This document shows, in pieces, positions 47,501 through 57,900 of a DNA stretch of 64,000 nt. A program made the translations under genes and the position numbers. Source of the DNA: Liolophura sinensis (taxonomy: Eukaryota; Mollusca; Polyplacophora; Chitonida; Chitonidae). Each line of letters begins with the position of its first letter. The stretch's first letter is position 1. The DNA lies in the NCBI RefSeq assembly GCF_032854445.1, contig NC_088295.1, forward strand, positions 14,559,385 through 14,623,384, in the 5' to 3' direction. Under the pieces are notes generated by a model. It was not told the origin of the DNA and did no database searches. It saw only the letters and a list, made by a program, of their open reading frames with translations.

Positions 47501-50500
47501 GGAGTGACTTTGATGTTACATATTATATCTTTTAACATGAATGGAATCAGTTGTGTAAGTATTTGTTTTTATTATTAATTCGTCTCTTATATTATCTAGG
47601 AGATATGCACCCATTACTATGCTAAACAGATAACACGCTTCTACCTCTAGCAAGATATTTTCCCTGCTCTTTATGCGCAATTACAGATACTGTCACCTTT
47701 GCCTGATAAGAATATACCACAATCTACAGAGAAGTCTCAGCTTTATAAGAACAATATACCACTAGAGATTATATCTTTATGATATTTCCATCTCTGGTTA
47801 ACACAAAATACAGACATCATTTCTTTCTGGGATTCCTATGCCATTGGTAGAACACAGTGTGAAGATGTGATGATGGTAATATGGCTTCAAGAGCTTCATT
47901 CTCTTGGAGAGGGATGAACAGCAGAAAAATGGCCTCTGAACAGATAGCATGTGCCAGTTGATAGGATTTTAATGAACCAATCTGGAAAATCCATCCTGAG
48001 CCTGGAAATGTCATTAAATGTCAGTAATGTATGGAGACTAAAAGGGACCATGCCCCATAAAGTTCTGTCCAAAAGAGCTAGTGAAGTGTAAAATGTCTTT
48101 GAAGATCCTGAGGAAACCCAGGAACAAGTCACTTTTTGCTGAGAAAGATTGTTAGCCTTTGGAGAACCACTTGTCAGAAATATCATCTGCATTTATCACT
48201 TGGTTAGACAGTTGGGGGAGGAGGGAGGTTGTGACTTCAGGAAGCCCCCCTAGGGAGAGGGGACCAGACCTTAATAAGCATGTGCTCTAGGCCCCTACCT
48301 AATGATGGCTTGTGTCAGAAGATTGGAGGCAGTGGAGTGTAGCCATCTTAGCAAGAGAGTTTTATACCAACAGGTTGATGTGTCAAGTGGGAGTTCGAAA
48401 AGTTAACTAGAGCTAAGGTGCTAGACAACAGCTGGGGGATCAGCACAGATCTGTCTAGAGCCCTGAGCAGCTACACATTAAGCAAACCATAAAGATAACA
48501 GCCTTGTAAAAAACATCAACTGAAGAAAAAAAACCTGGTTAGGACAGACGGTCTCATCTGAAGCGTAGAGCCCCCACTTATGTTGCTCCATCTTACCACC
48601 ACTGATGTGCACAATTTATGAGCACTCACAGTCATCAGTCTCATAGCCACTTACTTAAAAAAAAGGAAAAAAAGAACACGGTTGTCTGGAAGAAAGGTAA
48701 TATCTACAGAAACCAGACAGTCCTTCTGGCAGCTAGTTCCACGTAAGAGCATGTAGGGAAGAGACAAATTCATGAAAATACACTGTATTTAACACACCTT
48801 TAATCGAAATATTTTTACAATTGAAAAACCCTTCTTTTAGACAGTAAGACCTTGGAATTTAGGCAAAACGATCATTGCATATTTAAATTCAACATGTTAT
48901 CATCCATGGTGTCCAATAAAACTGTTACACTTCAAAATGCTACCTCAAAGTTCAGTTTACATAGTTCTGGTAGGAAAGGTTATAGCGTGATCAAATTCAC
49001 ACTGGGTCGTCATGATGTAAACTTAGTATGCTCAGTAATAGTATAACTTTAATTGTAGGGTCAGTTCTTAAATGTGATGCTCATGATGGTGTGACAATGA
49101 AAGTGATGCTCATGATGGTGTGACAATGAAAGTGATGCTCATGATGGTGTGACAATGAATGTGATGCTCATGATGGTGTGACAATGAATGTGATGCTCAT
49201 GATGGTATGACAATGAAAGTGATGCTCATGATGGTGTGACAATGAATGTGATGCTCATGATGGTATGACAATGAAAGTGATGCTCATGATGGTGTGACAA
49301 TGAAAGTGATGCTCATGATGGTATGACAATGAAAGTGATGCTCATGATGGTGTGACAATGAAAGTGATGCTCATGATGGTGTGACAATGAAAGTGATGCT
49401 CATGATGGTGTGACAATGAAAGTGATGCTCATGATGGTATGACAATGAAAGTGATGCTCATGATGGTGTGACAATGAATGTGATGCTCATGATGGTATGA
49501 CAATGAAAGTGATGCTCATGATGGTGTGACAATGAAAGTGATGCTCATGATGGTGTGACAATGAAAGTGATGCTCATGATGGTATGACAATGAAAGTGAT
49601 GCTCATGATGGTGTGACAATGAAAGTGATGCTCATGATGGTGTGACAATGAAAGTGATGTCCATGATGGTGTGACAATGAAATCCTGAATCAGTCAATCG
49701 ATTAAATCCAAAGAACTGACATTGTAGAGTCTGGCTCCACTCAGCCAATGAAAAACTATGGACTTTATGTCCTACCTACCATCTAGGAACTCAGAATGTC
49801 AGGGGATAGAATCAAGGGTCTGTTGCATATATCTGTATTATAAATAGTAGTAGTAGTCACACACAATTTCTACAGTAAGTAATCCGTTAAGAGAATGGAT
49901 CTGACTGACAAATCTATAGCAGGATTTTGTCTGGCAGTCAGTGGTCTTTCCTGCAGACTCATCTAAGGTGATCAGGTTCAGTTTAGCCTGTAAGAATTAC
50001 CTGATACAACACACAAGCTCAGCCACGTGGGGCTCTGTTAGTATTATCAACACACAGCTCAAGATAACCAGTTTAGTTAGATCAATAGTCCCACACACTG
50101 AGTCCACCGCAATAGGTGTCTATTTAATCCAACAAGGCAGTGTTTCTGTGCCACTTAGTTACACTTACAGCTATGTCAGATTCGTTGAAGATGCTCCGAT
50201 GACCTTTTAACATTTCACTCAATGTGGTTATCAGAGATGGGAAAAGCACTGTGAAAATGTCAACAAAACTGGAGCATTATCTTTACTCATCAAAGGGTTC
50301 AGAAGAGAGACTGGCTTACTGTAGCCTGGGTACAAGGTAGATTCAGCTGTGGGTGCTCTGTGACCACATGGCAGCCAGGCTGGTGAAGCCAGGTTTACAT
50401 AAGGTAGTACATCTGGGAGGGCTGACCCTTGGCAAAAAGAGGCTGGTTAGCTGGGAAAGGTGCAGCCACATTAAGTGGCTGGGGAATTCCAGCAACAGAG

Positions 50501-53455
50501 ATAACTGCTTACTATCACCTGCAGACAGAAAATCAGCTCTCTGTCTACCAACACGATACAACTTTAACCGACTTACTATGACGAAGTACAGCTCACAACT
50601 TGGAACGCATCCTTGCATCCATATATACCTCCCCTTGCTTTCCCAATCAATGTCAATGGATCACTTAAGAACTCCCTTTGCATAAGTGCAAAATTGTAAA
50701 GTAATGATATGCATTTTATCCTACAACCCAAAAAACCTTTCCACTGTCCGGTACAGTGGCAGTTATATTTGGTCTGAAATCCTGACTCATCATATAGTTG
50801 TGTGGTAACATGCAATACCTCGTATCAGTGAGTGAGTGAGTGAGTGAGTGAGTGCGTGCTTGGGGTTTAACGTCGTACTCAACACTTTTTCAGTCATTTG
50901 ACGATGGAAGGAATCCTTAAAGTTTATGTAATGTGCCTCCTTGTTGCAGGACGGGTTTCCACCCCTCTGTTAACTAGTGCTGCTTCACTGAGACGACTCA
51001 CCGAAGGCAAGTAAGCTGCTCCGCCCAAGGCATTATACTGATACGGGTCAACCAGTCGTTTCACTATCCCCTTCATGCTGAACGCCAAGCAAAGAAGTTA
51101 CAACTTCCTCTTTTAAAGTCTTAGGTGTGACTCAATCAAGGATTGATCCTGGATCTACCGGTCCCGAAGCAGACGCTCTACGAACTATGCTATCCGGGCC
51201 GGTCAATACGTCATATGAACATTAGAGGACAGAAGGACCCCAGTAATTCATTGATGATAGTACATTTATTACCCCCAGTAAACAATTAAGGATATGGTAT
51301 GACCCCGAGTAGACATTTAAGAATATGGTATGACCCCAGTAAATGATAAAAAGAAACAAGAAAAAGTATAACCAGTGTAAACCAGCATAGGCCTCACCTT
51401 TTAATCTGGAATTCTTACCAGGCCATGGGATAAGCCATTTTAGAGAAACCAGAAAGACGATGTTGTGTCATCTGTAACCTACACTCTTCAGTATTAGAGG
51501 CAAGACGCTCCTTTGTCATGCCAAGTACGATCCTTCTTATCATTACAACCAAAGGCCACAAAATGGCCTTTGGGCAAGATAAAATTAAAGAAAAATCAAT
51601 GAATGCTACAAGAATAAAATGTAAAATCCCCCTCTGTAATTTTTTCCCAATGTTTTCAGGATTTTTTTAGGTTTTTTGAGATTTTATATTTCAAGCTTTT
51701 CAATCACTTATAAAAAATACCACAAATTAGATGATTTTTAAGTTTTATTTTTATACCCTCCTATACCTGCTGGGAAAAGCAAAAAAAAAACAAAAAACAC
51801 TTTAAATTGGTGTGGCCTTGGGAAATATTACATGCAATATCACCTTTACAATAAATTTAGTAACATTCAACATGTAGGTATACATGCACAAATAATGACA
51901 CTAAACATGAATTAGTTCTTTTATCTTTATATTATTCCTTGATAGACGCCACAGTATTCTGTAAAGACCATTATATACAAGACCCTGATAATTCCTCGAT
52001 TCATGAAGGAGATAAACATATTTCCTTGTACTCATTTACCATCAAGTCTCAATCTAATGCCAAGTCTACATTACCTTTTATCCGTATTCATCAAACTATG
52101 CGACCATAATGGAAAAGTCAAAAGTTCCTATTTTAATAACGTTACCTTACCATTACTGCCATAACATGCATGTTACAGAGACATCTGTGGTATTTACAGA
52201 GAATGGTTACCAATAAACTTTCCCCTAAAATTTTGGTCTCATGACTTGGACAGTGAGGTTTATGATTGACTTGCACATGCAGCATGATCGAACAAAACTA
52301 CAAAGATCAACAAAAATATGTCAAATGTACTCCTGTTAAATAGGACGTCATGGGAATCTGACCTTTTTTCTCGATGAGTATGGCTTTACCAGTCTGAAAG
52401 GCATTCTGGCCAAGCATTTTATTTGGGATCTTTTTTAAATCAATTCTATGAAAATAATGCAGACAGAATTGTCCAAAAGGATCCAGGTGGCATGAGTATG
52501 GTTAAGAATAAAGCTAAGCAATGTGCACTTTGGTCATAAATTGAAAGCAATCCCATGGCACTGACCCAACTGAAATATCTCAGAGTCTGCTCGAAATCCA
52601 CTGGCCAGGGCAGTAAGCTAGCATATCCAAGTAGTCTGTGGGAGGTCATATGAGGAAAGCTGGACCCCTGGGAGAGTATAGTCAGCTGTAACAGCACAAC
52701 CCTAGGGAGAGGCAAAGTACTGGGCCAGATAAACACACCCCAGCTGTAATTGAAGTATTTCCCTTTCTCAGCATCATAACCATCAACCCTAAACAAGGTT
52801 CAGGGACCTCACTACCTAAGTACTGTCACTAATACCCTATTAACACCAGTTAGCACCAGCAAATTGCCACATCTTCATCCTTACCAGGACTTCTGCACAT
52901 GTGCTTCTCATGACAGATAAAGGTAGCTTGTCAAAAGAAAGTAACTGTACAAATCAAATTCATATCCCCTTGGACAAACCTCCCAGAGCCTCAGATTATT
53001 TATTTCATTTTCACCTATACTCAAGAACTGAAAATGTGAACATTGAAAGAATTAAAGCAGCTAGTTAAATAGCTGATAAACTATGGAAGCCTTCAGTGGA
53101 TGTACATTATTGTTTAACAAAAATATAGGTAACATTAAAAAGTTACCATCCTGCTCGAATGTATGTTGACATGGCAACTTTAGGCCAGACACTAGAGCCA
53201 ATCAAATTCAAGTGATATTTAATGACTGGCAAGTTACATTTATAAAAGAAATTGAAAAAAAGACAGGAATTTGAAAAGATTTCACTTACTTTCCCTTCTT
53301 TATCCTCATTCCCTTGGCCTTGCTCAGAACCTTCCCATCCTTCAGCCACGTTATCTTTGGACGAGGATATCCGGACGCAGAGCATTTTAATGTAATTTTA
53401 CTCCCCTCCTTCACAGTTATACTTTTTAATCTTTTATTAATCCTCGGTGGTTTTG
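37529..53455 (-). CDS. Neuregulin-type ErbB ligand precursor (Ig + EGF + TM), 5' end not found
   Basis: Membrane-tethered precursor predicted to release an EGF-domain ligand for ErbB receptors. Exons: Ig-C2 (53290-53455, 47058-47167), optional microexon 44486-44500, EGF first half (43935-44064), EGF second half from either 42664-42743 or 41611-41681, transmembrane (39869-39971), juxtamembrane (39038-39167), cytoplasmic tail and stop (37529-38545). Splice phases agree throughout. The visible part encodes about 577 or 574 aa depending on the EGF exon, without the microexon. EGF spacing is C-x7-C-x5-C-x10-C-x-C-x8-C with NGG-CF--KDL after the second Cys, and Arg directly before the sixth Cys, as in ErbB ligands. 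Ig followed by EGF, TM and a long tail is the neuregulin layout. Drosophila Vein has Ig+EGF but no TM. Signal peptide and N-terminus lie upstream and are unidentified. Confidence 0.88.
39038..39167 (-). CDS. Neuregulin-like exon: basic juxtamembrane region
   Basis: Encodes QKRTSFYKRREERRRDVNES, then YKPLLRDEVDSAANSSNPKK and MSM. The cluster of Arg/Lys just inside the membrane is a stop-transfer signal and recalls KTKKQRKKLHDRLRQS of NRG1. Donor GTAAAA, phase 0. Confidence 0.9.
39488..39602 (-). repeat. SINE-A partial copy in neuregulin-like intron
   Basis: TTAATTTATTTATTTATTTG, ATTGGTGTTTTACACCAGTC, AAGGATATTTCACTTATACA, GGCCAGCATTATGGTGGGAGG and CATGACCATCCACAGGTTGC: the 3' half of SINE-A in minus orientation, between the juxtamembrane and TM exons. 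Confidence 0.8.
39869..39971 (-). CDS. Neuregulin-like exon: transmembrane segment
   Basis: Encodes KAKLERDR followed by a hydrophobic run of about 23 residues (TLIVIGIVIACLVFIVICIL) and SYYLAK. Charged residues flank a single-pass helix. The extracellular stalk is very short (about 15-20 residues from the sixth Cys). Ends AA at GTAAGT. Confidence 0.93.
39972..41610 (-). other. Neuregulin-like intron between EGF exon B and the TM exon
   Basis: 1.6 kb, AT-rich. Includes a 35-bp tandem repeat at 41184-41306. I found no further in-phase exon. Confidence 0.6.
41184..41306. repeat. 35-bp tandem repeat, 3.5 copies
   Basis: Three full units starting at 41184, 41219 and 41254, plus a half unit, built around GGGATTTGCAAGACTATCAA. 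It lies about 300 bp downstream (transcript sense) of alternative EGF exon B. Confidence 0.85.
41611..41681 (-). CDS. Neuregulin-like alternative exon B: EGF cysteines 5-6 and stalk
   Basis: Encodes CSQEFSGKRCEYRDVFRVF then GPFE. C-x8-C with G-K-R-C at the end, completing the EGF fold begun in exon 43935-44064. Acceptor CATATTTAG, donor GTATGT. Ends with one base (A), joined to CC of the TM exon to give Thr. It has the better donor of the pair and is the EGF exon proximal to the TM. Confidence 0.92.
42664..42743 (-). CDS. Neuregulin-like alternative exon A: EGF cysteines 5-6 and stalk
   Basis: Acceptor TGGTGTTACAG, then G|TGT. Encodes CPITHGGDRCQHQQAIYPY and TEEPPRE: C-x8-C with Arg before the last Cys, close to NRG1-beta (CPNEFTGDRCQNY). 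Ends with one base at GTAGGA, a weak donor. Start and end phases equal those of exon B at 41611-41681. Including both would break frame, so use must be mutually exclusive. It predicts a stalk three residues longer than B. Confidence 0.72.
43935..44064 (-). CDS. Neuregulin-like exon: Thr-rich linker and first half of EGF domain
   Basis: Begins TTTTVPVEQTSPRFTL, then CRKAHRGLCLNGGKCFYSKD and LGERFC. This gives EGF cysteines 1-4 with x7, x5 and x10 spacing. LCLNGGKCF--KDL closely resembles the NRG signature (FCVNGGECFMVKDL in NRG1). Ends CG at a GTAAGA donor; the next exon supplies G to make Arg before cysteine 5. Confidence 0.95.
44486..44500 (-). CDS. Candidate 15-nt microexon in the Ig-EGF linker
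   Basis: Fifteen bases flanked on the minus strand by a long T-rich tract ending GTTTTCAG and by donor GTGAGT. Included between Ig-b and the EGF exon it would add V-T-S-K-S with frame kept (G+TA ... G+AC). Skipping it also keeps frame, so it would be a cassette exon. No transcript evidence. Confidence 0.5.
44501..47057 (-). other. Neuregulin-like intron between Ig and microexon
   Basis: 2.6 kb. Several open frames on both strands reach about 90-128 codons, but none has paired splice sites in phase or recognisable domains. Confidence 0.5.
47058..47167 (-). CDS. Neuregulin-like exon: second half of Ig-C2 domain
   Basis: Encodes RGSRLQYRRASRRAEGEYKC, then VAENVLKHVERTVDIE. The D/E-G-E-Y-x-C F-strand motif supplies the second Ig cysteine (compare DSGEYMC in NRG1). 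Acceptor CTTTTACAG, donor GTACAG, ending with one base so it can join either the microexon or the EGF exon in frame. Confidence 0.93.
49074..49682. repeat. 29-bp minisatellite, exactly 21 units
   Basis: 609 bp with no indels. The unit reads GTGATGCTCATGATGG followed by T(G/A)TGACAATGAA(A/T). Apart from a GTGATGTCC change in the last unit, variation is confined to those two positions. Not coding: 29 is not a multiple of three and stops are frequent. Confidence 0.97.
50822..51206 (-). repeat. SINE-B, full-length copy with (TCAC)n tail
   Basis: Minus sense: tRNA-like head GGCCCGGATAGCATAGTTCG then TAGAGCGTCTGCTTCGGGAC, a conserved body including TTGCCTTCGGTGAGTCGTCTC and CCTGCAACAAGGAGGC, and a tail of TCAC repeats at 50826-50850. 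A 5'-truncated copy occurs at 8580-8825. Confidence 0.85.
53290..53455 (-). CDS. Neuregulin-like exon: first half of Ig-C2 domain
   Basis: Encodes KPPRINKRLKSITVKEGSK, then ITLKCSASGYPRP and KITWLKDGKVL. The B-strand Cys and the W 12 residues later define an Ig C2/I-set fold. It is Lys/Arg-rich, like the heparan-sulfate-binding Ig domain of NRG1; binding here is inference. It needs one base from a missing upstream exon and ends after two bases at GTAAGT. Confidence 0.92.
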
Positions 53456-54859
53456 CTGCAAAGAGAAAAGGCAAGTCAGATATAACATATTGTCTGAGGA
53501 GAGGTACAAGAGCAGTGCTGTATCACAGAAATCTCACTGTCAGTCAACGCATTATTAAGTTGGAGTTAAGATTTCCTTTAAACAAATGTAAAGATTGGGC
53601 ATGACAAAAATAACACTAGCGGCTGCTTGATAAAGATAAGCATTCCAGAAAATTATGATACCTTTACAGACTACACACACGTGATACATAAAAGTCTTCC
53701 AGATCATATGTTTAATTGAAACTTCCTTGAAGACATGCCAATTTAAGCACAAGGCATTTGACTCAGAGGCAGGGAATCAACTGTCAAAATGACTCATTTT
53801 TTTGTTCCATTTCAGATATTAACAATTTCTGTCTTCTAGACTGTTATATCTAGAAGATCACAAACACAACACATAAAAAGGCACAACTGTGGTGTAGCAG
53901 ATGATTGCTTCAGCACATTTTCTGCAGCAAAATGGATTGGTTTTATACATATGTTTTTATAGAAGAGAATGGCACCACTGAAGCAATTTCAAGTAAAATT
54001 GTGTGAAACCTTTCCTCCCTGGAGAATGGCGACAAGTATCACCTAGGGAAGTTTACTTGTTGACTTCAGTGTCCTTAAGTAACTGAGACATGTAAGTGAG
54101 ACACCAGATAAAATAAAATTGTCAACAGCTACACTCCATTTAGCTGGAACCTGATTCTCCTGCAGGTTTTACCAGACCAGATGGTTCAGCTTTAAGCTGG
54201 CTGCTCAGCTTCTCCTCAGCAGGCCAACTGACACATCTAATCATAACAAATTCCTTAATTCTACAGGCTAAGCTCAACAACTAAACCAGTCTTAATTCTT
54301 GTAAAAATAACTTATAACACTAAATCAGATGCTGCCACTTTTCTTTTTTTAAGTTTCTACTTTTCATTCATAAGTATCAACACTAAAGCTCTACTAAGTT
54401 TTGTACTGCAACATCCAAAGCAATGGGTGGGGGGGGGGGACTCAAAGTGCAAAAAACGCTACCATATACAGATCTGTGTTTACATGCATGTACTTTTATG
54501 CATGTACATGCAAAAACTTTCTTTTGAAGTTCCACAAGTCAAAAACTGTTCTTGTGCAGCTTACTCCTATACAGAGTAATCCCTGTGACTCATTGGGTGT
54601 TCTTGCATGAACCTTATTTGAGAACTTCATATAAATAAACAAGGAAAGAAAAATTGCTATGTTACTTGTATGCAGAGAGTTTATTAACTTGACAAAAACC
54701 AGAATTAAGCAGGGCAGAAAAAACTAAAATCAAGGGTAAAAAGTAGAAAAGCAATCTCATATACCATATTATTGCATGCAAGTTCTGTTTCTTTTTCAGA
54801 TTTATTTTTTCACTTTGTATTTTATTTTTTTAATCTCTGTTCTATGGGTTTGGTCTTAC

Positions 54860-54939
54860 CAAGGTTAACTCTTTGAATTTTATCAATGTTTACATGTGTG
54901 AACTTGAGTACATGCTGTAGCAGATCGCACAGTGACCAC
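54860..54939 (-). CDS. Weak candidate upstream exon of the neuregulin-like gene
   Basis: On the minus strand, acceptor TTACCAG, 80 bp open without stops, donor G|GTAAGA. The one-base end phase is what the Ig exon needs (G+CA = Ala, giving NLAKPPRINK). Predicted WSLCDLLQHVLKFTHVNID then KIQRVNL. Only phase, splice sites and openness support it. The chance of a random match is substantial. Confidence 0.22.
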
Positions 54940-57900
54940 CTGGTAACATTTACACCCAACACTACAGGATTACACAGATAGACACCTGGCATAAAGCTTC
55001 ACGCCATACACCTCTTTGATCCTGGTCCCACTTCATCCCATTATCGTCAGGTCATTAAACAGCAACTGATAAGCAGTCTAGATGAAATAAGCTTATCTGC
55101 TAGGAATGGTTGCATGACACACATGTAACTAGCATCTGTCTAACAGGAGAGATTCTGCCAGAAGAAAGCTGATGTAACTGATATTAACCAACCAGTTCAT
55201 AAGGTACCACTGTTCAGTCATTACTCTCGCACAGATGACGCTCGGGTTTCTAGAGAAACTTCTCAGAAATTGGAAAACCTTTAAGCATGTATAACTTTAG
55301 TTTCTACCGGGAATGCTTTGACACAGAGACCATATAACCTCTTGAAGGTGAATAACCCCAGCCTGGCTTACCTGAAGAAGTGTGACGATAGCCACTCTCA
55401 TAATTCACATCAAGGTTTTACCACTACTATGGCCAAATGTAAGCCAGACAATAGCTTTGCATTCATATGTAACAATATGTCACTGATAATCTTCTCTAAT
55501 GTACCTGTTACAAACATAACTGTTTGCCAGGTGTACATTATTTTGTGGTCAATTCAACAATATTGCAATGCTGTCCTCATCCAACCTTTACCACAGTCAA
55601 TGTACATGTACAACCTTTGGAATGGTATATCAGCCAGAGTATTTCTTGCTTCCCTGATTTCGACCAAACATACAAACTCCACTTTGAACTTCATAAAGTT
55701 GCATGCAATCAGCACCTTAATATCACACACCTCAGCCATTCCACACCTTTTGAATACTGTGTTTACTGCAAAAATGTGTCTTAAAAAGCATGCTTAGAAG
55801 CAATTATAAGTCATAAAATATTACTTTTGGAGCTGAAACTTACATATTTTCAGTAGGCTGTCCTACTACCTTTCAAACAATATCCTCATACATCTTGTTC
55901 ACATCAACAGAGCTATCTCAAATCTGGTAAAATGAGAACCGTAGAAATGGACGAATTGTTAGGCTGAATACTGTATGTGCTCTCATTTTCATTCCATATC
56001 CAAAACACAAATTAACGCATGCAATGTATACCAAACTGTACTTCCTTATGTTCTACATGTAGTTGTTACATGATCTGTTGGCACACACTCTACTTAATAA
56101 GTTTGTCTTGAACAGCGGCTGTACCAATATTGAGCAAGTACTAACAGATGAACCTCAACACCAAAGCCAAGATGCCATCCAGTACGTGTAATTAACACCG
56201 ATATAACAAGAACTGCAAATTAGCCATGCATGTATTCAGTATGCAGGAACCCATAATTATCTGGTTTAGTGATCAGGCTAATTAATCCCAATCACATGAC
56301 AACTGGATTTCTTACATAATACATTTGGCAACTTTGACAGCCAGCCAACCACATGTATGTTCGATCCCACATCTTATGGTAAAGAAATCATGTCGATACA
56401 AAAGCTTAATTGAGAACTGGTCAGAAGCCAGAATATAGCAGCAGACCCCCTGCAAGTTGTTACTTTGTCCTATATATACATGTACCCGCGTGCTCATTAT
56501 ACCCAAGCATGATAGCTCAGGCCATCCACCCACAGGTTATTCCAAGGAAACCCTACCATGCCCTTGCAAGAAAACTTGGAAGAAGGTTTTATGCTGTACA
56601 GCTGTGTCCTCCAAGTATCAAGACAGTTAATGGCTTCAGTTCTTGACCTACAAAAAATGTCTTGTCAAAACTATGCAAAGGGCAAGACATTTTCTGAACA
56701 AATTTGTCTAGCCGGGAAAGTGAGAGGGCTTTAACTGTGGTATTAAAGCAGCAGCCAGAGTCTAACAACTGATTGTGGAGCTATGTTGAGCATGCGTTGG
56801 CTGTCAAGCCCTATCGCAGAGCTCACTGGCCCTGTTCACAGGCTACAAGAAAAACAGCTGTTAAACAAACAAAAGACACACTATCACTTCTTAAAAGCCA
56901 ATGCAGGATCACAGGAGCTGTCAGTTATGCCATACTATCAGCCTGTTCTTCTACCAGAAGCGTCCTTAGAAGTTGACTGACTGATGGCATCTTGCACACT
57001 CCTGTTCCCTCAGCAGTCAACCCTGTGCCAATTCTGACATGTGTTAGTCCCAATTGCCAAGCGCCATTGTATAATTTACAGGAATGCCTCTGTCTTCAAC
57101 AGAGTACTCTACACACATAAATACATGCATATGCTCTACTCCAGTTTCTCCCCATGGTACTGTGTAAGCTGGACTTGTATGCTGGAGTATTCATTACCAG
57201 GATACCAGTACATGCATGGCCAGCCTGTGACCCTTCCATCTATACTGCTGCCTGCTTTTGTCCTTGACAGTGACTAAGGTCAATTTCCAACTGTGTCTGA
57301 TATATCCCAAGGGTAATATGGAAGGGTACTCAGGCAACTTCCATCACACTCCATTGCCCAGTGTGATGTAAAGACACCACTTTTTGACCCTCTTCGCATT
57401 TCAATTAAATTAACATTAAGTCCACCTTCTGGTTATTCTTTCCAATCACTGACTTTTCAAAGCTTAGCCTTGTAATTTCAAAATCTTATTTTAGTCATTT
57501 TCTTTTAGTCAAAAGTACATGAAATTTGTCAAACATACCATGCATGAACAGCCCACAAAAACTGAAAATAAAATTAACATCACCTGTCTTAATTCTGTTT
57601 TAAGTGTTCTTTTTCACACATTACCTACACATATAAACCTAGAGGAACACTTATGACATGCAAACTTGGTGAAGCATCAAGGCTTTGTATGGCTGGAATC
57701 ATGCCACTGACAGTTCTCAACACCTTACCAATTGCTTCATGCTTAACCAAGATAAGTAACACCATAAGCTTCTTATGCTGACACAATATAACGTGTAAGT
57801 CTACACAAAGAATTTCGCTCTACAGGGGAAAACCCCTCACCTGCTTTCAAACAAAGACAGTAAAGCCAGAAATCATTTCTTAGAACCTCAGACAAAATGT

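Larger units (their letters stand above)
47168..53289 (-). other. Large neuregulin-like intron splitting the Ig domain
   Basis: 6.1 kb. Holds the 29-bp minisatellite at 49074-49682 and a full-length SINE-B at 50822-51206. Other open frames (for example 52446-52796 minus) are unsupported. Confidence 0.6.

Noticed and set aside
49074-49682. CRISPR-like regular array
   Set aside because: The units are contiguous 29-mers with no spacers, in an animal intron: a minisatellite.
52446-52796. 116-codon open frame on the minus strand within the neuregulin-like intron
   Set aside because: No recognised domain and no splice sites in the needed phase.
55372-55401. Possible signal-peptide exon (MRVAIVTLLQ then GTAAGC) for the neuregulin-like gene
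   Set aside because: It ends in phase 0, while the Ig exon needs one preceding base. Too short to support alone.
55318-55797. 159-codon open frame on the plus strand
   Set aside because: No domain, signal, splice context or recognised homology. A second frame is open over the same bases, as expected by chance.
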